A stretch of DNA of 20,839 nt from an uncultured Clostridia bacterium (lineage in GTDB: Bacteria > Bacillota > Clostridia > Christensenellales > Borkfalkiaceae). Positions 15,501 to 20,839 of this stretch are shown piece by piece. Position numbers and translations under genes: made by a program. The stretch lies in assembly GCA_947629875.1 (NCBI GenBank), contig CANRFK010000011.1, positions 1-20,839 on the forward strand, in the 5' to 3' direction. How positions within the stretch are numbered: the first letter of the stretch is position 1; each line of letters begins with the position of its first letter. The notes beneath the pieces are model-generated. The model was not told the DNA's origin, searched no databases, and saw nothing but the letters and a program-made list of their open reading frames with translations.

Positions 15501-18240
15501 CAAGGGCTATGTCACCGATATTGGTGGGGCAAACATCAATAACGGCACGCATGTCGGTTTGAAGAACGTCAAGATCTCCTCGACGAAGGGCGGCTCGGTG
15601 ACGATGCAGCTTTCCCAGCTCTACTGGGATGATGAGCTCATGACCAATCCGAACAACCAGGAGGTCAATCCGCTCCATAAAGACGACTACGTTGAGGTCG
15701 GCGGCTTCCTTGAAAAGTTCAATGGCATGGCTGCGCTCTATGCTTCGCAGGATAAGAGCCAGCACCCGCAGCTCTCCAAGTGGACGAAAGCAGAGCTCTC
15801 TGATGAGGACAAGGCGAATGACGTATTGAACGCGATCACCTTCACCACGCTGGAGTTCTACAGCAACACCGAAGATGTCGTTCTTCCCACCACGTCTACC
15901 CTTGCAACGCAGTGCGGCGCAACCATTGCGTGGAAGTTGGAGAATGAGAACAACCTCACGCTCACCGAGAACACACTCCACTATCAAACCGCTCCCGCCG
16001 GGCCCGATCCCGTTGAGGTAAAGCTCACCGTCACGGTCACCATCGGCACGGATACCACCGTATCCAAGTTCTTCACCATTACGGTCTATCCCGAGGGCAC
16101 CGTGGAACAGGGCACCGAGAGCAATCCCTTCACCGTGGCAGACGTGAGAGCGATGCAACTTGCAAGCGGTAACTATTATGGCGACGGCAAGAAAGTTTAC
16201 ATCGAAGGGTATGTAACCGATGTCGGCAAGGTCGGAAATTATGGTTTGAGCAATGTTAAGATTGCGGACACCGCCGGCTCAAGCGATACCGTTTTGGTGT
16301 ACAGCATCAACTGGGGCGGGGTAATGGATCCTCAACCGCGTCCCTCGGAAAGCCCCTTGAAAGTTGGCGACAAGGTCGTCATCCTCGGGTTTATCAAGAA
16401 CCATAACGGCACCATTCAGATCACCTATAAGACCGGTGCGACCGATCCCTCGGGCACCAACCCCATTATCACCGAGCTCGTCGGAGCCAAGCTCACCGAA
16501 GCCGAAATGCAGGCGGCGATCGACGCCGAACTTGCCAAAGTGACGGGTGTCTCCATTACGGCGCCGGAAGATAAAGATCTTCCGACTTCCGAAGACGAAA
16601 ACGTCATCTTCTCGTGGGCTTTGAAGGCCGACAACACCTTCCCCGAAGGCATTGAGTTGGCAGATGGTAAGATCACGGTGACGGCGCTTCCCGCCGAAGG
16701 GAAGACGGTCACTCTCGTCCTCACCGCAACCTACAAGGATTCCAAGCCCGCTGTCTCCAAGACCAAAGAGGTCACCGTCACCATTTCCGCGGCGCCTCAG
16801 TCCGATGACGAAAAAGCGCAGGCCGCCCTTGATTCCCTCGATTACGATAGCTTCAAGGGTGCGGAATACAGCGAAGTGAATGCGGAAGGCGTGCAGCTTC
16901 CCCAAACGAGCGCTACCGTAACGCAATACGAAGCAACGGTCACGTGGACGGTCGAGGGCGAGCCGAACGAGTATGTCTCGATTTCGGAAAACAAACTCTA
17001 CATCAACAAACTGCCCGAAGGTGCGGATCAGACGATCACCCTCAAAGTCACCGTTTCCGTCAACAACACCCCGAAAACGGACACCATCACGATCACGGTG
17101 AAGAAGCCCGTAACCTACTATGATGAGACGGCTACATGGAAGAGCGACAACAGGGGCTACGCCGCCAGTGAAGATTTGACGACAGCGAAGCGCCAAGAAA
17201 ACAAAGTTAAGGATGTCAACGTTGTCTTTTCGGCGGGCACGAACACCAGCAACAACCCTGTGGCTTGGAGTTCGGGCGAAGTCAGAGTGTACAACGGCAA
17301 TACCATTACCGTCAGCGTTCCGGAAGGCTATCAGATCACAAAGATTGTGTTCGCGTTCACAACAGAAAAGTCTTGCACGCTTCTTTACAATACCACAAAT
17401 CTTGCCGACCAAAGTAAAACATGGACGGCGACCGATCCGGTTTACACGGTTACATTCAAAGCCGGAAAAGCGGACGGGTCGACCGGTGGGCGTATTGATC
17501 TGACGCAAATCACCGTTTCCTACAAGTCCACCGAAGCGCCTTGCACGCACGCACAGTTGACGAAGACCACCGGAACGCCCGCAGAATGCGAAAAGACCGG
17601 TCTTGCGGACTATTGGACTTGCGATGAGTGCCAGAGAATGTTCAGCAAGGGCGAAAACCCGACCGACGAAGATGAGGTTTTCTACCAGCATGTTCTTGAC
17701 GCGCTTGAGCATTCCTTTACGGATTGGCAAGATGACGGCGACGGCTTGCATCATACGGCAACGTGCGATAACTGCCACACCGAGAAAAAGCAGGAGGAGC
17801 ACGATAAAGAGGGCGAAGGCGGAAAATGCTCCAAGTGCGGCGCCGAGGTAACGGGCGACATCAAAGAGAAACTTACTGCAACGTTCACTTATAAGGGTTC
17901 AAAGAATCCGGGTAAGGTCGATTTCATTACAATTACCGCCGCTCAAAGTGATGGGATAAATCCTCCTGTTGTTTCTTCTGATGGGTATAGATGCTACGCT
18001 AAAAACACGATAACGTTTACGGCGGATGCGGGTTACTCGATTACGGAGATCGAAGTTACGATTGTTGATAAGAACGGCAACAAGGCGGTCTGTTCAGTTA
18101 CGGTAGACTCGGGAAAATATACCACACCTTCGACCTACAAAGGCTCCTGGACCGGCTCTGCAAATTCGGTAAAATTCACATTGGGTGATAGTGGGCAGTA
18201 CCGTATGGAATCCGTTGTGGTAACGTATATTGCCGACTAA
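12574..18240 (+). CDS. Giant 1888-residue surface lipoprotein with Ig-like and OB-like modules
   Basis: The lipobox LVAC (Cys27) anchors it outside the cell; GGAG lies before the ATG. Approximate modules: atrophied bacterial Ig-like repeats at 34-120, 124-226, 466-563, 564-664, 839-938, 1071-1172, 1304-1408 and 1409-1511, most with a short helix, then LP...ATVTW, then a KVTVTV-type end. OB-fold-like modules lie at 227-345, 346-465, 939-1070 and 1176-1303; the last two begin GTAENPYTV and GTESNPFTV and contain the strands YFKGYVTD and YIEGYVTD, a pattern of OB domains found in secreted nucleases. A GTYQLAM module is at 665-838, beta modules at 1512-1652 and 1761-1888, and a Cys/His-rich segment with several CxxC pairs at 1653-1760. 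I see no catalytic site. A role in binding nucleic acid or glycans at the surface is inferred. Its last third shows a softer codon bias. Confidence 0.88.
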   Translation: MSKARRLAITLMSVLFALTFMLGLVACGGGQSAKDAINAYLLPQDNTLVDNDFTLPKKIGINDGVKVKWKSDNAAITIEEGTADAYDAKVTLQDTVTSVTLTISSGKASKDFTVRVDELNVFTFMKRYGNDDYDSESFPQRKTAQKEDFALDSSYTVQGKTAKITWASKDTEYLEVITNADGTQTAHPKPGDDLVKVKLTATFAYGEGDPTPTASKDYEISVSPDLDHRQLVNKLYSEAGFPIEFEGYVVHVYEAKNSEQYGPMASFYAVDSDFCSGYYIWQAALESAEDVAKVKPGAHFTFSGDIAKNYNGLWESNGYEDGTAVFDDKPAIDINEHIRAFDNEAIAATDSARWQMSRLVSLSGWKVSGEPEEPDAKGNMSFALTYGDRTLYVYTSTYVTTDDDAMTALKAKFATLHDGTFINITGILGYNNSKGEFNPKSFRIQPRTADDITVVDAQGTNDGAKLKAAYAAVQAAVEENFSGLITKAKENVQMPTANIANAEGVTVSYRLAKKVVEGAPVVVGTDGKISVTPQATDKTCLIEVNYTIGGKVVAQSVFTIRSWQATDQDIVDEVASALNNSRIDTITSAGEYDLPKVETFGATVTWQLGKEDAPAPEWAHIEGTKLVIDYLPMQDTALKLYAKVTLNGTTSDEIFFNVKVTAMPNKTFSALTAPKSGTYQLAMYSGNKKATYYATGAMDGYYFATTLDISQAADFVIKQNGEANQYTIQINGKYLEFAPAANGKANTVDINMNDTQTEGKYWRWIEGIRNFVFESRYNKGGDTEDETTDLYYFGNFSSNTSMSGNYIGRIAEKGEGTDVYTPKADTEGVSQWVAHFGTLVEATDETRANEVLNSLTLTQTSFSETTGDEGIALPTSKQYNATVVWSVKDQTSLVSIEDNVLTISSLPTAETQVTLKVTVTVNKEIVSKDVTITIKPSYTFVGAGTAENPYTVEDAIALVQALADGTYYQGNTRLYFKGYVTDIGGANINNGTHVGLKNVKISSTKGGSVTMQLSQLYWDDELMTNPNNQEVNPLHKDDYVEVGGFLEKFNGMAALYASQDKSQHPQLSKWTKAELSDEDKANDVLNAITFTTLEFYSNTEDVVLPTTSTLATQCGATIAWKLENENNLTLTENTLHYQTAPAGPDPVEVKLTVTVTIGTDTTVSKFFTITVYPEGTVEQGTESNPFTVADVRAMQLASGNYYGDGKKVYIEGYVTDVGKVGNYGLSNVKIADTAGSSDTVLVYSINWGGVMDPQPRPSESPLKVGDKVVILGFIKNHNGTIQITYKTGATDPSGTNPIITELVGAKLTEAEMQAAIDAELAKVTGVSITAPEDKDLPTSEDENVIFSWALKADNTFPEGIELADGKITVTALPAEGKTVTLVLTATYKDSKPAVSKTKEVTVTISAAPQSDDEKAQAALDSLDYDSFKGAEYSEVNAEGVQLPQTSATVTQYEATVTWTVEGEPNEYVSISENKLYINKLPEGADQTITLKVTVSVNNTPKTDTITITVKKPVTYYDETATWKSDNRGYAASEDLTTAKRQENKVKDVNVVFSAGTNTSNNPVAWSSGEVRVYNGNTITVSVPEGYQITKIVFAFTTEKSCTLLYNTTNLADQSKTWTATDPVYTVTFKAGKADGSTGGRIDLTQITVSYKSTEAPCTHAQLTKTTGTPAECEKTGLADYWTCDECQRMFSKGENPTDEDEVFYQHVLDALEHSFTDWQDDGDGLHHTATCDNCHTEKKQEEHDKEGEGGKCSKCGAEVTGDIKEKLTATFTYKGSKNPGKVDFITITAAQSDGINPPVVSSDGYRCYAKNTITFTADAGYSITEIEVTIVDKNGNKAVCSVTVDSGKYTTPSTYKGSWTGSANSVKFTLGDSGQYRMESVVVTYIAD

Positions 18241-18298
18241 TCGACGCACCAGTTGCCGACCTTCCTCATAAGGCCGAACGCAACACAAACCAAAAAAA

Positions 18299-18325
18299 GG
18301 CTTCCCTTTCGGGAAGTCTTTTTTT
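18299..18325 (+). terminator. Intrinsic terminator of the long operon
   Basis: Stem GGCTTCCC (18299-18306), loop TTTC, stem GGGAAGTC (18311-18318, one G-U pair), then seven T (18319-18325). It lies 58 bp after the stop codon of the giant lipoprotein. An A-run directly before the stem lets it also stop transcription coming from the right. Confidence 0.95.
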
Positions 18326-18371
18326 GCCGTCCCCACCCCAACCCTGCCTCCTCCTCGGGAGCCTTCCTTTT

Positions 18372-18763
18372 CTTGCCCCCCCACGGGAGCTTTCCTTTTC
18401 TTGCCCCCTCCACGGGAGGGGGGTAGGGGGGTGGGGCACAAAAAACTCACCCCGCGCCTCTGCATCTTGCCCCCTCCGCGGGAGCTTTCCTTACTTGCCC
18501 CCTCCATGGGAGGGGGGTAGGGGGGTGGGGCACAAAAATTCAGCGCCGCGGCTCAATTCTCCTCATACCGAGGCGTAGCCGAGTGTATCTTGCCCCCTCC
18601 ATGGGAGGGGGGTAGGGGGGTGGGGCACAAAACCCTGCGCCGCGGCTCTGCATCTTGCCCCCTCCACGGGAGGGGGGTAGGGGGGTGGGGCACAAAACCC
18701 TGCGCCGCGGCGCTGCATCTTGCCCCCTCCATGGGAGGGGGGTAGGGGGGTGGGGCACAAAAA
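18372..18763 (+). repeat. Left array of G-rich hairpin/quadruplex repeats
   Basis: Five full copies start at 18400, 18494, 18589, 18654 and 18719, and end near 18444, 18538, 18632, 18697 and 18763. Degenerate half copies lie at 18372-18390 and 18466-18485. Each copy reads CTTGCCCCCTCCAYGGG, then the G-runs G3-A-G6-TA-G6-T-G4, then CACAAAA. The 8-bp stem CCCCCTCC/GGAGGGGG is perfect in full copies and the variable base (C or T) falls in the 3-nt loop. Spacers of about 20-50 bp carry CGCCGCGGC and often end CTGCAT. The roughly 450 bp between the terminator at 18325 and the hairpin at 18768 hold no gene. Confidence 0.95.
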
Positions 18764-18794
18764 TTCAGCGCCGCGGCGTTTCTCGCCGCGGCGC
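18759..18794 (-). terminator. Intrinsic terminator of the toxin-antitoxin operon
   Basis: On the minus strand, an 11-bp perfect stem GCGCCGCGGCG/CGCCGCGGCGC (+ strand 18784-18794 and 18768-18778) with loop AGAAA is followed, after TGAA, by five T. It begins six bases after the antitoxin stop. The T-run is the CACAAAAA end of the last left-array repeat, and the stem reuses the CGCCGCGGC spacer motif, so the gene's terminator overlaps the repeat element. Confidence 0.8.
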
Positions 18795-18800
18795 ACCATA

Positions 18801-19112
18801 TTATTTCGTTACAATTCCCGATTTTACGGGAAAATCGGGGTCGGAGCGGGTGATCGCGAGCAGTCTGCGCGCGGAGCCGTCTGGCTTATTTTTCCCCGCT
18901 TCCCAGGCCTCCACGGTTTTCACGCACACGCCCATATATTTTGCAAAAGAGGCCTGCGTCAAGCCCGTGCTATGGCGGATCGCCTTGATTTCCACCGAAC
19001 TGAAATTTGCAACGGGGGAAATGGATAAAGTCGTCGTTCTCGCTCTCCCCGTGCCCCGTTCGTATTCGATTGCCTGCTCCAATCCGAGTTTAATATCATC
19101 CGCAACGCTCAT
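18801..19112 (-). CDS. higA2: HigA2-type antitoxin with XRE-like helix-turn-helix
   Basis: 103 residues. The N-terminal part (about 1-35) is probably the toxin-binding arm, and residues about 37-75 form a helix-turn-helix: SSVEIKAIRHSTGLTQASFA, then VCVKTVEAWEAGKNKP, the usual XRE/HigA arrangement of recognition helix and Trp-Glu turn. Antitoxins of this type neutralise the partner toxin and bind their own promoter as repressors. The start codon overlaps the toxin stop by four bases (19109-19112), giving the toxin-first order typical of HigBA. A strong terminator follows. Family assignment rests on motif order and on the partner. Confidence 0.9.
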   Translation of the reverse strand: MSVADDIKLGLEQAIEYERGTGRARTTTLSISPVANFSSVEIKAIRHSTGLTQASFAKYMGVCVKTVEAWEAGKNKPDGSARRLLAITRSDPDFPVKSGIVTK

Positions 19113-19468
19113 CTCTTTCCCTCCTTGTCATTTTCTTCCAACTGCGCCTTTAATATGTCAATGAGCCTATGAATTTCGTTCCGCTCTTGGTTCGTCAAAT
19201 TCTCTTTTTCATTTTTAGGATATGCCGTAATGAGGTATATCTTTTCGTACACTTCAAAATCGACGTATATCACGCGTGCGCTTCCGCTCTTGCCACGATC
19301 CTCGAAGGCGAAGCGCATTTTTCTTACGCCGCCCGTGCCGCGCATTACTGCGCCCACCTTGGGATCGGCGAGAAGTTCCTCCTGCAACCGTCTTAAATCT
19401 GCATCGTCCAGCCCCAAATCTTTCCACTTTGCCTGAAACAGCGGCAATTCGATAAACGTCCGTGTCAT
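19109..19468 (-). CDS. higB2: HigB2-type toxin (RelE superfamily mRNA interferase)
   Basis: 119 residues, predicted to cut mRNA on the ribosome when free of its antitoxin. The order of motifs follows HigB2: FIELPLFQAKWKDLGLDD at the start, ADPKVGAVMRGTGGVRKMRF (34-53), SGSARVIYVDF (61-71) and YLITAYPKNEKENLT (78-92), which carries the basic and polar residues of the RelE-like active site (R49, K50, R52, R65, K85, N86). Length is normal. AAGGAG lies 8 nt before the ATG. It is cotranscribed with the antitoxin from the promoter at 19492-19520. No frameshift or missing part is visible, so the toxin looks intact. Confidence 0.93.
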   Translation of the reverse strand: MTRTFIELPLFQAKWKDLGLDDADLRRLQEELLADPKVGAVMRGTGGVRKMRFAFEDRGKSGSARVIYVDFEVYEKIYLITAYPKNEKENLTNQERNEIHRLIDILKAQLEENDKEGKR

Positions 19469-19491
19469 CGTTTTCTCCTTTGTACGCTTTA

Positions 19492-19520
19492 ATTGTACCC
19501 TATTAAATAGGGTTTGTCAA
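19492..19520 (-). promoter_or_regulatory. Promoter with palindromic operator for the toxin-antitoxin pair
   Basis: On the minus strand: perfect TTGACA (19520-19515), a 17-nt spacer and TACAAT (19497-19492). The spacer is almost entirely filled by a perfect palindrome ACCCTATT-A-AATAGGGT (+ strand 19497-19513, 8-bp arms around one base). A repressor on this site would block polymerase directly, so it is the likely HigA operator for autoregulation. Confidence 0.88.
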
Positions 19521-19555
19521 GCATTTTAGCGCAAAAACCCGTCCCTTATTTCCCG

Positions 19556-19621
19556 TATCGGCAAAAAAATTCTTTCTTCCACATAAATCTCCTTGCTTTT
19601 TTGCCGATAAAGTGTTATACT
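19556..19621 (+). promoter_or_regulatory. Fic gene promoter with 13-bp inverted repeat
   Basis: TTGCTT (19593-19598), a 17-nt spacer and TATACT (19616-19621) form a good + strand promoter 18 bp before the Fic start. A perfect 13-bp inverted repeat (TATCGGCAAAAAA at 19556-19568 and TTTTTTGCCGATA at 19597-19609, 28-nt loop) places its right arm over the -35 end and spacer. It is a candidate operator, possibly for the protein's own N-terminal helix-turn-helix, or a DNA/RNA hairpin. Confidence 0.75.
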
Positions 19622-19638
19622 GCGTGTAGGAGGGCATC

Positions 19639-20529
19639 ATGAAGTATCTATCCGTAGCCCAAACGGCAAAAAAATGGCACATTTCCGAGCGGAGCGTGCG
19701 CAATTACTGTGCGCTCGGCAAAATCGGCGGCGCGTTCCTCACGGGCAAAACGTGGAATATCCCCGAGGACGCGCAAAAGCCCGACCGCATCAATAAAAAA
19801 TCGGTCGTGCCTACCACCTTATTACAAGTTCTCACCGCCGAGAAGAACGCCAAACTTTCGGGCGGCATCTATCACAAAGTGCAGATCGAGCTCACCTACA
19901 ACTCCAATCACATCGAGGGCAGCCGCCTGACCCACGACCAAACGCGGTATATTTTCGAGACGAACACCGTCGGCCTTGAAGGCGGCGCCGTGCGGGTGGA
20001 TGATATCGTGGAGACCTCCAACCATTTCAAGTGCATCGACCTCATCATCGAACACGCCAAACGCCCCCTCACCGAGGCGTTCATCAAAACCCTGCACCGC
20101 AACTTGAAGAGCGGCACCACGGATGCGCGGCAATCGTGGTTCGCGGTTGGCGACTATAAAAAACTCCCCAACACGGTGGGGGATATGTACACGGCGCGCC
20201 CCGAGGAGGTGGGGGAGCGGATGAAGGCGTTGCTCTGCGCCTACAACGCGCAGACCGCCGTGACGTTCGACGATTTATTGGACTTTCACTACCGCTTTGA
20301 GTGCATCCATCCCTTTCAGGATGGCAATGGCAGGGTGGGGCGGCTCATTCTCTTCAAGGAGTGCTTAAAATTCGGCATTGTGCCCTTCATCATCGATGAA
20401 AACCTGAAACTTTTTTACTACCGCGGCTTAAAGGAGTGGCCGGTGGAGCGCGGCTACCTCCGCGATACCTGTCTCTCCGCGCAGGACAAATTCAAACTCT
20501 ACCTCGACTACTTCAATATAAAATATTAA
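19639..20529 (+). CDS. Fic-domain protein (predicted AMPylase) with N-terminal helix-turn-helix
   Basis: Fic proteins transfer AMP or a related group from a nucleotide to a hydroxyl side chain of a target protein. Residues 1-48 form a MerR/excisionase-like helix-turn-helix (VAQTAKKWHISERSVRNYC). The Fic core has the complete active motif HPFQDGNGRVGR (224-235, catalytic His224) and a flap region around YKKLPNTV (173-180). Upstream is SNHIEG (89-94), which fits the inhibitory S/T-x-x-x-E-G/N helix with Glu93, so this looks like a self-inhibited class II Fic protein. Length 296 fits that class. GGAGGG upstream supports the ATG. It is transcribed away from the toxin-antitoxin pair. No T-tailed hairpin follows; the next bases lead into the right repeat array. 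Target unknown. Confidence 0.93.
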   Translation: MKYLSVAQTAKKWHISERSVRNYCALGKIGGAFLTGKTWNIPEDAQKPDRINKKSVVPTTLLQVLTAEKNAKLSGGIYHKVQIELTYNSNHIEGSRLTHDQTRYIFETNTVGLEGGAVRVDDIVETSNHFKCIDLIIEHAKRPLTEAFIKTLHRNLKSGTTDARQSWFAVGDYKKLPNTVGDMYTARPEEVGERMKALLCAYNAQTAVTFDDLLDFHYRFECIHPFQDGNGRVGRLILFKECLKFGIVPFIIDENLKLFYYRGLKEWPVERGYLRDTCLSAQDKFKLYLDYFNIKY

Positions 20530-20606
20530 AAATAATAACCCGCGCTGCCCCTCGGTATCTTGCGCTCCCAAACCTTTTCGTCCCACCCGCCCCCGCCGCT
20601 CTGTAT

Positions 20607-20839
20607 CTTGCCCCCTCCATGGGAGGGGGGTAGGGGGGTGGGGCACAAAAACCCCGCGGCGCTGCATCTTGCCCCCTCCACGGGAGGGGGGTAGGGGGGT
20701 GGGGCACAAAAACCTTGCCCCGCGGCTCTGTATCTTGCCCCCTCCACGGGAGGGGGGTAGGGGGGTGGGGCACAAAAACCCCGCGGCGCTGCATCTTGCC
20801 CCCTCCACGGGAGGGGGGTAGGGGGGTGGGGCACAAAAA
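20607..20839 (+). repeat. Right array of G-rich hairpin/quadruplex repeats, reaching the window end
   Basis: Four full copies start at 20607, 20668, 20734 and 20795 with periods of 61, 66 and 61 bp. They have the same sequence and orientation as the left array and similar CGCGGC-containing spacers. Copies differ mainly in the C/T loop base. The last copy ends exactly at base 20839. The 77 bp between the Fic stop and the first copy are C-rich and contain a fragment resembling the spacer (CGGTATCTTGC) but no gene. Confidence 0.95.

Noticed and set aside
12004..16158. Minus-strand open frame of 1384 codons antisense to the giant lipoprotein and the nuclease gene
   Set aside because: It lies opposite well-supported genes with signal peptides and recognisable domains, and reads as Arg/Gly/Val-rich sequence. 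Long antisense frames are expected in GC-rich genes.
18655..19164. Plus-strand frame of 169 codons across the antitoxin gene
   Set aside because: It begins inside the repeat array and is antisense to the well-supported antitoxin.
20513..20836. Pro/Gly-rich repeated peptides encoded on the minus strand across the right array (and likewise at 18540-18799)
   Set aside because: They are translations of the C-rich strand of a structural DNA repeat. Frames shift with the 61 and 66-bp periods and no start signals are present.
18372..20839. CRISPR-like spacing of the repeat copies
   Set aside because: Spacers are short, similar to each other and of uneven length, the repeat is low-complexity, and no cas genes are nearby.
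1..20839. tRNA, rRNA or known riboswitch
   Set aside because: No cloverleaf with TTCRA-type arm, no rRNA-like conserved stretch and no riboswitch core recognised by eye on either strand.

Overview
This is a GC-rich window (AT-rich only around 3880-4045) with strong AGGAGG-type ribosome binding sites, lipobox lipoproteins, sigma-A-type promoters and a MalFGK-type ABC importer lacking any outer-membrane parts. That points to a Gram-positive bacterium, most likely an uncultured anaerobic member of the Clostridia. The lineage call is inference; there is no rRNA to anchor it.

Layout. (1) 1-554: the 3' part of a thymidine kinase gene. (2) 718-3590: a secreted multidomain endonuclease I followed 14 bp later by a small lipoprotein. 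(3) 3591-4122: a gene-free stretch, first GC-rich and full of short palindromes, then AT-rich and carrying a near-consensus promoter at 4008-4036. (4) 4123-18240: one long same-strand gene string. It has two membrane proteins of unknown function, an ABC ATPase with a duplicated C-terminal regulatory domain, two permeases, a 386-bp gap holding a perfect 2 x 120-bp tandem repeat, a solute-binding lipoprotein, a staphylococcal-nuclease-like lipoprotein and a 1888-residue lipoprotein with Ig-like and OB-fold-like modules. It ends at an intrinsic terminator at 18299-18325. (5) 18372-20839: two arrays of a G-rich element of about 45 bp (nine full copies, all in one orientation) flanking a HigB2/HigA2-type toxin-antitoxin pair (minus strand) and a Fic-domain protein (plus strand), which are transcribed divergently.

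How the genes may work together. Two secreted or surface nucleases, a giant surface protein rich in OB-like folds that shares three module types with the first nuclease, a CUT1-type importer and an adjacent thymidine kinase together suggest a surface system for capturing, cutting and importing extracellular nucleic acid or its products. No single gene proves this. The importer family normally carries sugars, so the substrate is the main open question. The right end is a separate accessory islet (toxin-antitoxin plus Fic) between direct repeats able to form G-quadruplexes and hairpins. The window stops exactly at the end of a repeat copy, as an assembly break would.
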